From CALDOK01 sp964481655 (GTDB lineage Bacteria; Myxococcota_A; UBA796; JAFGLY01), in NCBI GenBank assembly GCA_964481655.1, contig CAYZVO010000013.1, forward strand, positions 1-64,000: DNA of 64,000 nucleotides, read 5' to 3'. The notes beneath the pieces were generated by a model. It saw only the letters and a list, made by a program, of their open reading frames with translations. It did not search any database and was not told the DNA's origin. The stretch's first letter is position 1. The number at the start of each line of letters is the position of its first letter. Below are positions 9,158-16,604 of this stretch, piece by piece. Both the position numbers and the translations under genes were made by a program.

Positions 9158-9194
9158 TGTCCCAGGAACACTCGAATCTGTCCCGTCCGGGCAC
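9158..9194 (+). promoter_or_regulatory. Predicted operator C (21-base direct repeat) upstream of the hybrid sensor gene
   Basis: TGTCCC begins at 9158 and at 9179, exactly 21 bases apart; the second half ends GGGCAC. The site starts 117 bases before the GTG at 9041 and downstream of the neighbouring gene's stop at 9231, so it lies in the sensor's promoter region. It matches sites A and B in sequence, spacing and orientation. Confidence 0.6.
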
Positions 9195-9230
9195 AACATC
9201 CTCACGGGGAGCCGTGCCGTCAGCCTGCCT

Positions 9231-10226
9231 TCACTCGGTCCACCACCCCTCGGCGTCCACCTTCACCGTGACGTCGCCGTGCTGGTCGCTGCGCATGATG
9301 CGGGCGCCGGCGTCTTCGATGCGGTCCATGGCGTCCTGGGTGGGGTGGCCGTAGGAGTTCGAGCCCACCGAGATGAGGGCAAGCTCGGGCTGGATGCGGT
9401 CCAGGAAGGCGGCGCTGGAGGAGTAGGCCGAGCCGTGGTGATGGACCTTGTAGATGTCGATGAGGCCGGGGTCGAGGTCCTCTTCGCAGTCGTCCTCGGG
9501 GCAGTCACCACCCAGCAGCATGGTCACGCCCGCGAAGGCCACCCGCAGCACGAGGGAGTTGGCGTTCTCGTCCGAGTCCCCCGGCGAGCCCGGGTGGAGG
9601 ATGTCCGCCTGCACCCCCGGCCCCAGGTCGATGCTGTCGCCGCGCTCGAGGGTGGTGCGGCAGCGGGTCGCCTCGGCGGCGTAGCTCTCGTAGGCGTTGC
9701 TCGTGGCCGAGCCGCCGTGGTCGTAGCAGCGCCTCACCTCGGGGTGGGCGGCCAGGACCTCGTCCATGGCGCCCAGGTGGTCGGCGTGCATGTGGGACAG
9801 CAGCGTGTAGTCCAGGCGGCTCACGCCGGCCTCGGCCAGCGCGGCCTCGATCTCGTCGTCGCTGCCGCTCTTGCCGCCGTCCACCAGCAGGCTGGTGCCC
9901 GTGGGCCCGATGAGCAGGAAGGCGTCGGCCTGTCCCACGTCGATCATCGTCAGGCTCATGGTGCCCTCGGCCTCGGGCTCGGCATCCTGGGGCTCTTCGT
10001 CCGGCTCGTCGTCGACGGCGGGCTCCCCGGTGTCCTCGGGCTCGTCATCCTGCTCGGGATCCTCCGGGGCGGGCAGGGGGCGATCCCAGGTGTCGCCGAG
10101 CTCGTCCCAGCCGGTGTCGTGGATGTCGTGGTCCTGGTGGACCAGGCTCACGGGCGGATCGACCATGCAGCCGGCACACAGCAGGGCGGACAGGACGGAG
10201 ACGAGGGCCGGAGACAGGTGGGTCAT
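9231..10226 (-). CDS. ComEC-like metallo-beta-lactamase-fold lipoprotein
   Basis: This 331-residue lipoprotein (lipobox LCAGC, residues 16-20) has an acidic low-complexity spacer (about 50-88). It is followed by a metallo-beta-lactamase fold like the C-terminal part of ComEC: IDVGQADAFLL, DGGKSGSDDEI, the metal motif HMHADH at 145-150, GGDCPED and VHHHGS near 268. Stand-alone relatives are thought to be nucleases or phosphodiesterases, and the substrate here cannot be told from sequence. No ComEC membrane domain is present, so a role in DNA uptake is unlikely to be direct. It is transcribed toward the sensor gene with about 190 bases between, and probably forms its own unit. Confidence 0.85.
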   Translation of the reverse strand: MTHLSPALVSVLSALLCAGCMVDPPVSLVHQDHDIHDTGWDELGDTWDRPLPAPEDPEQDDEPEDTGEPAVDDEPDEEPQDAEPEAEGTMSLTMIDVGQADAFLLIGPTGTSLLVDGGKSGSDDEIEAALAEAGVSRLDYTLLSHMHADHLGAMDEVLAAHPEVRRCYDHGGSATSNAYESYAAEATRCRTTLERGDSIDLGPGVQADILHPGSPGDSDENANSLVLRVAFAGVTMLLGGDCPEDDCEEDLDPGLIDIYKVHHHGSAYSSSAAFLDRIQPELALISVGSNSYGHPTQDAMDRIEDAGARIMRSDQHGDVTVKVDAEGWWTE

Positions 10227-10279
10227 GAGGCTCGGGAGCGCGGGGGCTCCCTGCCTGTCGGTTCACGGCATCGTGGGGT

Positions 10280-12061
10280 TTAGGGCCGGGACGCACCCGC
10301 CTTGATTCGGCAGGTCGCCGCCTCCTTGGCCATGCCCAGGGCGTCGAAGACCTGAGCCGTCAGCAGCCAGGTGCCCGGCCAGGTTGGCAGGGCCTTCATC
10401 AGCTGCTGGGCCACGGCCATGGCCTGGGGGGGCTGGCCGTCAGCGAGCAGCTGGCGCAGCAGCAGGCAGGCCCGGCTGACGGGGTGGGGCTGGCGGTGCA
10501 GGCCCAGGCGCTCCCGGGCTGGCAGCTCCCAGCCGGAGGCCGTCGCGGCGCAGAGCAGCGCGTCGGGGGCGGGCAGGTCCGGCAAGAGCCGCCGGTCGTG
10601 GAGCGGGGGAGGGGACCAGCCGGGGCTGGAGCTCATGCGCAGGTGCCAGGGCCCTGGGTGGCTCACCCAGCGGTGGAGCCGCTCCTGGGCGGCGTAGGTG
10701 CCCTGGAAGTACAGCCGCACGCTCTCGAGGGGCTCCCGGGGCACCTCGAGGCAGACGTGGATGTCGCGGCCCGGTGCGTGCTGGTGCAGGGTGAGCTCGA
10801 GGGCGCCGGGGTCGCCGTCGTCGACCACCACCAGGGCGTCGGAGGGCTCGGCGGGGATGCTTGGCTGCTCCAGCTGCGCGCGAACCCAGGCCTCGGACGG
10901 GGTGTCCGGTCCTTCCCAGCGGGCCAGCTCCCGGCGACCCTCGGTGAACAGGTCCCGGGCGAAGAGCCCCGAGGCCCAGGCGAAGCCCTCGCGGCGATCA
11001 GCGCCAGGCGCGTAGCGCTGCCAGCGGCGCCGGAACACCGGCTTCACGTGCTGCAGGGTCCGGCGGCGGTGCTCGGCGGGATCGGCGTGTTTGTTCCACT
11101 GGCCGGCAGCCGAGCCCCGGGCGGCGTCGTGGGAGCGGTACAGGAACACGGGCAGCGGCAGCCCCTCGAACGGGCCCTGGCGCGCCAGCCGCAGGAACAT
11201 GTCCATGTCCTCGCCGCGGACCATGCCTGGCTCGTAGGGGCCTGCGGCCCGCTGGGCGGACATGCGCACCAGCGCCGCGCTCACCAGGGCCGGCACCTGC
11301 TGCAGGGTGTGCAGGGGCGCCATGGCCCCGGGCAGGCGGCAGCAGGGAAGGTAGTCCTTCGCCACGCCGGATGCGTCGTCGAAGATGATGGAGTCGGCCA
11401 TGACCACGGCCAGCTCGGGCTGGTCGAACAGGGCCTTACCCAGCAGGTGCAGTGCACCGGGCAGGAGCAGGTCGTCGTCGTCCAGCAGCAGCACCGCCTC
11501 GCCTCGGGCGGCGGCCAGGCCGGCCTCGAGGGCGGCGGGCTTGCCGCCGTTGGGCTGGCGGATCACCCGCACATCGTCCATGGCCTCGAGCAGGCGCGGG
11601 GTGTCGTCGCTGGAGCCGTCGTCCACCACCAGCAGCTCGCAGGGCCAGCGCTGGGCCCTGGCTGTCGCCAGCGCGAGGGGCAGCAGGTGGGCTCGGTTGT
11701 AGGTGCAGGTCAGGATGGTGACCAGTGGGCCCTCGACCCGCTCGAGGGGCTCGCTGCCCGCGGCCGGGGCGTGGCTGCCCGTGGGCTCCAGGGCGAGATC
11801 GGCTCCCACATGGGCCTCGAAGGGCAGCTCGGACCAGCTCGCGAGATCCCCAAGCCCCAGGCTCGACAGGAGCGCCCGCGCGCTGCTGGCGTCGGCGTCG
11901 CAGGCCCAGACGGGCCGCCGGCCGGCCACCCGCAGGGCCGCACAGAGCCAGCCGTCGTCGGGGTGGGTGATGCCCACCACGGGGGGCGCGGCGTGGATGA
12001 GCCGGGCCAGCGCCATGCGCTCGATCCGTGTGCGGGGACGCAGGCGCGTGGGGAGGGCCAT
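10280..12061 (-). CDS. GT2-family glycosyltransferase with extra N- and C-terminal regions
   Basis: The 593-residue cytoplasmic protein carries a GT-A glycosyltransferase family 2 domain at about 112-330: VTILTCTYNR, VVDDGSSDDT (DDGS 147-150) and an acidic DDDD at 194-197 for the nucleotide-sugar metal. The first 110 residues look like a degenerate Rossmann-type region. The last 260 residues are unassigned but end in TPR-like helices with several Gln/Leu stretches. Donor and acceptor sugars are unknown. It has no glycan-pathway neighbours in the window. No clear ribosome site precedes 12061, so a start at the ATG ending at 12016 is possible. Confidence 0.8.
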   Translation of the reverse strand: MALPTRLRPRTRIERMALARLIHAAPPVVGITHPDDGWLCAALRVAGRRPVWACDADASSARALLSSLGLGDLASWSELPFEAHVGADLALEPTGSHAPAAGSEPLERVEGPLVTILTCTYNRAHLLPLALATARAQRWPCELLVVDDGSSDDTPRLLEAMDDVRVIRQPNGGKPAALEAGLAAARGEAVLLLDDDDLLLPGALHLLGKALFDQPELAVVMADSIIFDDASGVAKDYLPCCRLPGAMAPLHTLQQVPALVSAALVRMSAQRAAGPYEPGMVRGEDMDMFLRLARQGPFEGLPLPVFLYRSHDAARGSAAGQWNKHADPAEHRRRTLQHVKPVFRRRWQRYAPGADRREGFAWASGLFARDLFTEGRRELARWEGPDTPSEAWVRAQLEQPSIPAEPSDALVVVDDGDPGALELTLHQHAPGRDIHVCLEVPREPLESVRLYFQGTYAAQERLHRWVSHPGPWHLRMSSSPGWSPPPLHDRRLLPDLPAPDALLCAATASGWELPARERLGLHRQPHPVSRACLLLRQLLADGQPPQAMAVAQQLMKALPTWPGTWLLTAQVFDALGMAKEAATCRIKAGASRP

Positions 12062-12199
12062 GGAGGGGCTCTGTGAATGTTGGTGGAACTTTGATTTTCG
12101 GGCTTTGAAACGCGGTGATTCAACATCCCGTGGCGCTTGCCGGGGCTCGATCTGCGAGGTACACCGCGCGCGCCTCTCTCCCTATCATGGAGCTTTGCC

Positions 12200-12715
12200 A
12201 TGGACGCCCGCCTCCTTCTCGCGCTTCCCTTCTTCGCCTTCGCCATCGCCTGCGGTGAGGCCGACGACACCGAAGAGCCCAAGACCGACGACACCCAGTC
12301 CGAGGACACCGGGCCCGTCGAGGACTGCCAGCCGGTCGAGTTCAGCGACGGTGACGGCGGCACCTACACCGTGGCGTCCAACTACGACGACCACGTCAAG
12401 CACCACTTCTCCATGCCCGAAGGCGTGCACAAGCTCATCGTGGGCGGCACCTGGGACACCGACTGGACCATGGAGCTGGACGCCGGCATCGGCTTCTGCC
12501 CCGACTCCGGCACCACCTACGCCGAGAGCTACAACTCCGACGGCGAGGTCATCCTCGAGCTCACCCCGGACATGGTCGTCGCCGACGCCACGACCTTCGA
12601 CGCCGGCGCGCAGTGGTTCGCCCACTTCGGCCTGTACATGCAGGTCGGTGGCCCCGAGGACGGTGAGACGGCCGCGTACACCGTCTACGCCGAGGCCTGC
12701 ACCTTGGTCGAGTAG
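12200..12715 (+). CDS. Small lipoprotein of unknown function
   Basis: This 171-residue lipoprotein starts at the ATG at 12200 (GGAG seven bases upstream), which puts the signal peptide at the N-terminus with lipobox AIAC. An acidic Thr/Asp/Glu spacer (about 20-40) precedes a domain of about 125 residues with three Cys (DCQP, GFCPDS, EACT). The pattern looks like a beta-sandwich, but I do not recognise a family. It is transcribed divergently from the glycosyltransferase and followed by a strong hairpin, so it is probably monocistronic. Confidence 0.75.
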   Translation: MDARLLLALPFFAFAIACGEADDTEEPKTDDTQSEDTGPVEDCQPVEFSDGDGGTYTVASNYDDHVKHHFSMPEGVHKLIVGGTWDTDWTMELDAGIGFCPDSGTTYAESYNSDGEVILELTPDMVVADATTFDAGAQWFAHFGLYMQVGGPEDGETAAYTVYAEACTLVE

Positions 12716-12739
12716 AACCCTCGAACCACGCCGAGAATG

Positions 12740-12767
12740 CGCTCGCACCCCCCGGGGTGCGGGCGCG
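12740..12767 (+). terminator. GC-rich hairpin terminator after the small lipoprotein gene
   Basis: CGCTCGCACCCC pairs with GGGGTGCGGGCG (one G-T pair) 23 bases past the stop codon and is followed by CGTTT. It separates this gene from the cyclodeaminase-family gene starting at 12829. Confidence 0.65.
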
Positions 12768-12828
12768 TTTCACGTTAGGGGATCGTGTTCTTCTCCAATG
12801 AACCTCGACCCCTGATCCCGGAGATCCC

Positions 12829-13818
12829 ATGACCCGCCTGCTCTCTCGCCAAGACGTCATCGAAGTCCTCGACATGGGCGACGTGCTGGACATCCTCGAG
12901 GGCGCCTTCGCCGACTTCTCGAACGGCAAGGCCAACATGCCCCAGCGCACCCCCATCACCACCCCCGAGCACGGCGGCCTGGCCCTGTTCATGCCCGCCT
13001 ACCTGCAGGGCATGGGCGCCCTGGGCACCAAGACGGTGACCGTCTACAAGGACAACCCCAGCAAGTACGACGTCCCCACCGTGCTGGGCACCATCCTGAT
13101 CCTGGATGAGAAGACCGGCGCCCCCGTGGCCCTGATGGACGGCGGCTACCTCACCGCCATGCGCACCGGCGGCGTGGCCGGCCTCGCCACCCGGCTGATG
13201 GCCAAGCCCGACGCCAAGGTCCACTGCATGTTCGGCACCGGCGGCATGGCCCGCACCCACGCCTGGGCCGTGGACAAGGCCCGCGACATCGAGAAGCTCG
13301 TGCTCTTCTCCCTCGATCCAATCGAGAAGCGCCAGGCCTTCGCCGACTCCCTGAAGGACATCATCTCCTGCGAGATCGTGCTCGCCGACGACCCGGCGGA
13401 GGCCGTGGGTCAGGCCGACATCGTCACCCTGATCACCTCGGCCAAGGACCCCATCGTCAAGGGCGAGTGGTTCCAGCCGGGCACCCACATCAACGGTGTG
13501 GGCTCCCACGCCCCCCACATGCGCGAGCTGGACACCGCCACCGTGCAGCGCTCCCGGGTCATCTGCGACCTGGTGGACGCCTGCAAGGCCGAGGCCGGCG
13601 ACTTCATGATCCCGGCCGAGAAGGGCGAGTGGTCCTGGGACCAGTGCGGCGGCAGCCTGGGTGATGTCATCACCGAGAAGATCGCCGGGCGCTCCAACGA
13701 TGATGAGATCACCCTGTTCAAGTCCGTGGGCCTGGCCATCCAGGACATCTCCGTGGCCTTCCACGTCTACAACAAGGCCCTCGAAGACAGCGTCGGCAGC
13801 GACTTCGCGTTCTACTAG
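12829..13818 (+). CDS. Ornithine cyclodeaminase / mu-crystallin family NAD(P)-dependent enzyme
   Basis: The length of 329 residues is typical for the family, which uses NAD(H) for ornithine cyclodeamination, alanine dehydrogenation or ketimine reduction. Visible signatures are the substrate-binding Lys in GTKTVTVY (about 67), Arg in MRTGG (about 112), the dinucleotide motif GTGGMA (about 138-143), and the catalytic-type Asp in ICDLVDACKAEAGD (about 246). The clear start and the terminator hairpins on both sides suggest a single-gene unit. Which reaction it performs cannot be fixed from motifs. There are no proline or arginine genes nearby. Confidence 0.9.
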   Translation: MTRLLSRQDVIEVLDMGDVLDILEGAFADFSNGKANMPQRTPITTPEHGGLALFMPAYLQGMGALGTKTVTVYKDNPSKYDVPTVLGTILILDEKTGAPVALMDGGYLTAMRTGGVAGLATRLMAKPDAKVHCMFGTGGMARTHAWAVDKARDIEKLVLFSLDPIEKRQAFADSLKDIISCEIVLADDPAEAVGQADIVTLITSAKDPIVKGEWFQPGTHINGVGSHAPHMRELDTATVQRSRVICDLVDACKAEAGDFMIPAEKGEWSWDQCGGSLGDVITEKIAGRSNDDEITLFKSVGLAIQDISVAFHVYNKALEDSVGSDFAFY

Positions 13819-13820
13819 GC

Positions 13821-13846
13821 GGAAACGCCGGCGGAGCGGCGTTTCC
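13821..13846 (+). terminator. Hairpin after the cyclodeaminase-family gene
   Basis: GGAAACGCCG pairs perfectly with CGGCGTTTCC around the loop GCGGAG, two bases after the stop codon. There is no T-tract, but the 10-base stem directly behind the gene fits a transcript end. Confidence 0.6.
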
Positions 13847-13859
13847 GGGCCGCCGTGGT

Positions 13860-13990
13860 TGGGACCCCCCCCGGGGGGGGCCCCCCAACCCCCCCGGGGG
13901 TTGNNNNNNNNNNTTTATTTGGGGTATCCGGGGGGGGTGGGGGTTTGGGGGGGTTGGTGGGTGTTTCGGCGGGGGTGGGGGGCCCCACAA
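13860..13990. other. Assembly gap (10 N at 13904-13913) in extreme G/C homopolymer sequence
   Basis: Runs of up to eight C or G, then 10 unknown bases, then runs of G/T lie between the cyclodeaminase gene and the Gp157-like gene. The composition is unlike the rest of the window, and open reading frames crossing it are not believable. The true length of the gap is unknown; it may hide a repeat or a mobile-element end. Confidence 0.9.
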
Positions 13991-14016
13991 CGCCGGCGGT
14001 TGTTGGTGGCGGGATG

Positions 14017-14113
14017 CGCGTCATTCTCCCGACCCTCCCCTCAGGGTCCCGGGTTCGACGCGCTGTCCGCGTCATTCTCCCGACCCTCCCCCCAGGGGCC
14101 CGGGTTCGACGCG
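14017..14113. repeat. Two tandem copies of a 46-base repeat, 51-base period
   Basis: Copies at 14017-14062 and 14068-14113 start CGCGTCATTCTCCCGACC and end GGGTTCGACGCG, with only three mismatches. A shorter TCATTCTC-CCGCC echo lies at 14160, just before the next gene. No gene is seen in this stretch. The GGTTCGA core resembles a tRNA T-loop, but no acceptor stem pairs with it. Confidence 0.75.
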
Positions 14114-14130
14114 CGGACAGTAGCTGTCCG
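14114..14130. promoter_or_regulatory. Inverted repeat CGGACAG-TAG-CTGTCCG upstream of the Gp157-like gene
   Basis: Seven-base perfect arms around three bases lie about 60 bases before the ATG at 14189. A half-copy, CTGTCCGCG, lies at about 14063, between the two 46-base repeats. It could be an operator or a short hairpin; no partner protein is evident. Confidence 0.35.
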
Positions 14131-14188
14131 GCCTCTTGTCGTGTGTTCAGGTGGAGGGCATCATTCTCTCCCGCCTCGAGAGGTCGCG

Positions 14189-14767
14189 ATGAACACCGAC
14201 ATCCCCCAGCCCGCCCGTGCCGCGTTGCGGGCCGTCCTGCAATCTCCCGAACCGGCCTGGCAGCGCGACTTCGCTTCGTTGTTGGAACAGCACGTCAACG
14301 GCCTGGTGGAGCTGCAGCGCCTGCGCTCGTTCCTCGCCCAGCACGCCGAGTCGGCGGGTGATGTCTTCCAACCCCGGCTGCGGGCCATGCTCGCGGGGGT
14401 CGAGGAGCAGATCCGCCTCGCGGCTCAGGACAGCCTCGTCCTCGAGCCCATCGCCGCCGAGTTGCTGGAGCTGCAGGAGCACCGCGCTGCGCTGCAAGCT
14501 CGCATCGACCAGCTCCGTGACCTCATCGAGCTGGCGGTCGGCCACGGCCACAAGTGTACGCTCGGGTCCGTCCGGATCACCGTCAGCTCTCCGGGCGTGT
14601 CCCTACGGGTGCTCGAAGCCGACCGGGTCCCCGCGGAGTTCACCACGCCGCAGCCCGATCGCAAGGCCATCATGGAGCACTTCCGGTCCACGGGCGAGAT
14701 CCTGCCGGGGACCCAGGTCAACCCCCGCCGCGCGTCGGTGACTGTGAAGCCCGCGCCCGGAGCGTGA
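14189..14767 (+). CDS. Siphovirus Gp157-like protein, orphan
   Basis: The 192-residue protein starts at the ATG at 14189 behind GAGAGG. Residues 1-120 are helical and coiled-coil-like. The C-terminal part matches the Gp157 family pattern: a GS-type turn (TLGSVRITV), then VPAEFTTPQPDRKAIMEHF, then ILPGTQVNPRRASVTVK. Family members occur in siphoviruses, next to recombination or replication genes, and some have been linked to phage resistance. No other phage gene is visible, though the assembly gap and a tandem repeat lie just upstream. It may be a prophage remnant or a domesticated gene. Confidence 0.75.
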   Translation: MNTDIPQPARAALRAVLQSPEPAWQRDFASLLEQHVNGLVELQRLRSFLAQHAESAGDVFQPRLRAMLAGVEEQIRLAAQDSLVLEPIAAELLELQEHRAALQARIDQLRDLIELAVGHGHKCTLGSVRITVSSPGVSLRVLEADRVPAEFTTPQPDRKAIMEHFRSTGEILPGTQVNPRRASVTVKPAPGA

Positions 14768-14770
14768 GCG

Positions 14771-15379
14771 TCACCCCTCCTGCTGCCGCGACGCGGCCTG
14801 GGCCGCCTGTTGCCTGGCCCTCGCTTGCTCCACGGCTTCGGTGTCGATGGCGAGGTCCATCTCCGGCTCGACATCGCCCAGGGCCGCGTCCTCGAGCTGT
14901 GCGACCAGCTCCGGGACCTGCTCGTCGGCGTTCTTGACGTTCAGGCCGATGCCGAAGACGGTCGCGATGAGCACGACGCTCATGAACACCGCCATCATGG
15001 CCGGGCCCTCGAAGCCGGACGCGCCGGTGGCGATGGCGCCCACCCCTCCCGCGCCGGCGATCAGCGCGGCGATGGTGGCCAGGCGCAGCTGCCAGGTCAC
15101 CCAGGTGGGCATGCCCGCCTCGCCAGTCACGCGGGTTCCGCCGGCGGTGGCCTCCAGCTCACCGCTGGCCACCGCCTGCATCAGGGTCCACCAGTCGCGC
15201 TTGTTGACCGCGACGGCGAAGCGGTCCTTGCCCACGCGGCCGGCCAGGGGGCGGTCCGTGGGGGTGATGACGGAGCCCTGGAACGGGAACAGGCGCCAGC
15301 GGGTGCGCTGCTTCAAGCGCAGGGCCACATCTTCGGGGGAGCCGGGGACGACGAAGGAGAAGGTCTGCTTCTTGGGCAT
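14771..15379 (-). CDS. Membrane protein of unknown function
   Basis: This 202-residue protein has a soluble N-terminal domain of about 90 residues (MPKKQTFSFVVPGSPEDVALRL), two membrane helices at about 97-118 and 127-148, and an acidic Gln/Ala/Glu-rich C-terminal tail. The N-terminal part looks like an alpha/beta domain of the kind that binds lipids or acts as an anchor, but no family can be named. It ends four bases from the convergent Gp157-like gene. Confidence 0.7.
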   Translation of the reverse strand: MPKKQTFSFVVPGSPEDVALRLKQRTRWRLFPFQGSVITPTDRPLAGRVGKDRFAVAVNKRDWWTLMQAVASGELEATAGGTRVTGEAGMPTWVTWQLRLATIAALIAGAGGVGAIATGASGFEGPAMMAVFMSVVLIATVFGIGLNVKNADEQVPELVAQLEDAALGDVEPEMDLAIDTEAVEQARARQQAAQAASRQQEG

Positions 15380-15408
15380 GAATCACCGGGTGCTACACCC
15401 CCGATGTA

Positions 15409-16578
15409 TCACGCCTCGCGTCCGCGTCCCTTGGGGGCCTTGTCGCTGATGGGGTAGTGCAGCAGCCGGCAGTCGATGGGGCCGTTCTTGATGGGATGCC
15501 GGCGCCTGGCCTTGAGGCCCACCTTCTTGGCCAGCGCGGGCTCACCGCAGAACACCCAGCAGTCCCAGCCCAGCAGGCGGCGGCGCATGGTGTCACCGAT
15601 GGTGGCGTACAGCTCGTACAGGTCCTCGACCTTGCCCAGCCGGGCGCCGTAGGGCGGGTTGGTGATCATCACACCGGGCCCGATCTGCGGGGCGAGCTGC
15701 TCGAAGGGCTGGACCGCGAGGTGGACCCAGGGCTGCAGCCCGTAGCGGGCGAGGTTGGAACGGGCCGCCCCCAGGGATGAGTTCGCCCGGTCCAGCCCGA
15801 CGATGCTCGGCTCCTCCGGAGCCTCCCGCTCCTGCTTGCGGGCCTGGTGGAGCAGGGCGCGCCACAGGAACGGGTCGTGCTGCTTCCAGGCGTCGAAGCC
15901 CCAGCGCGTCCGGTGCACACCGGGGGCCTGCCTGGCGGCCCAGCCCGCGGCCTCGGACAGGAAGGTGGCGGAGCCGCACATGGGATCGAGCAGGGGGCGG
16001 CTGGGGTCCTGGGGCCAGCCGGTGATCCACAGCAGCGCGGCGGCCAGGGTCTCGCGCAGGGGGGCGGGGCCGGTGGCGCGTCCACGGCCCCGCAGGTGGA
16101 GGGGCTCGCCGCTCATGTCCAGGGCGACGGTGGCGTGACCGCGGGCCAGGTGCACGTTGATGCGCAGGTCCGGCTGCTTGGGGTCCACGCTGGGCCGGCT
16201 CCCCGTCTCGTTGCGCATCCGATCGACGATGCCGTCCTTGGTCTTGAGCGCCCCGAAGCGGCCGTCGCGGATGATGCCCGATCGGCCCAGGAAGTCCACC
16301 GCGATGGTGTGCTCGGGGTCCAGGTGCTCGTGCCAGGGGATGCGCTTGACGGAGCGATACAGCTCGTCGGCGCTGCGCACGGGGAAGTGGGAGAGCTCCA
16401 GCAACACCCGGCTGGCGATCCGGGAGTGAAGGCAGGCCTTCAGCCCGTGCTCGAGGGGGCCTCGGAACAGCACGGCTGAGACCCCGGCCTTGGCCTGGAT
16501 GTCGAGGGAGCGCAGCTCACCCGCGAGGGCCTCTTCGGCCCCCGGGGCGACGGTCGCGACGAAGCGGTGATCGGTCAT
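15409..16578 (-). CDS. rlmL: RlmL-type 23S rRNA guanine-N2 methyltransferase (RlmL half only)
   Basis: The 389-residue protein has an N-terminal ferredoxin-like/THUMP region (about 1-165) that binds rRNA and a class I methyltransferase domain. The latter shows LLDPMCGSATFLSEAA (S-adenosylmethionine motif I, about 196-211), IVGLDRANSSL (acidic motif II) and the N-methylating NPPYG motif near 307. This matches the RlmL part of E. coli RlmKL, which makes m2G2445 in 23S rRNA. The RlmK half is absent, as in many bacteria. A TrmN-type tRNA specificity is the alternative. Confidence 0.85.
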   Translation of the reverse strand: MTDHRFVATVAPGAEEALAGELRSLDIQAKAGVSAVLFRGPLEHGLKACLHSRIASRVLLELSHFPVRSADELYRSVKRIPWHEHLDPEHTIAVDFLGRSGIIRDGRFGALKTKDGIVDRMRNETGSRPSVDPKQPDLRINVHLARGHATVALDMSGEPLHLRGRGRATGPAPLRETLAAALLWITGWPQDPSRPLLDPMCGSATFLSEAAGWAARQAPGVHRTRWGFDAWKQHDPFLWRALLHQARKQEREAPEEPSIVGLDRANSSLGAARSNLARYGLQPWVHLAVQPFEQLAPQIGPGVMITNPPYGARLGKVEDLYELYATIGDTMRRRLLGWDCWVFCGEPALAKKVGLKARRRHPIKNGPIDCRLLHYPISDKAPKGRGREA

Positions 16579-16604
16579 GGGGGCCCTATACCCCCAAACC
16601 GTCC

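Noticed and set aside
14041..14112. tRNA-like GGGTTCGA segments
   Set aside because: The flanking bases do not form a T-stem or acceptor stem and no anticodon arm is present.
13661..14767. 368-codon frame running through the N block into the Gp157-like gene
   Set aside because: It crosses unknown bases and homopolymers; the ATG at 14189 with a ribosome site is a better start.
14189..14767. Complete prophage or defence island
   Set aside because: No integrase, structural, terminase or restriction genes are seen on either side.
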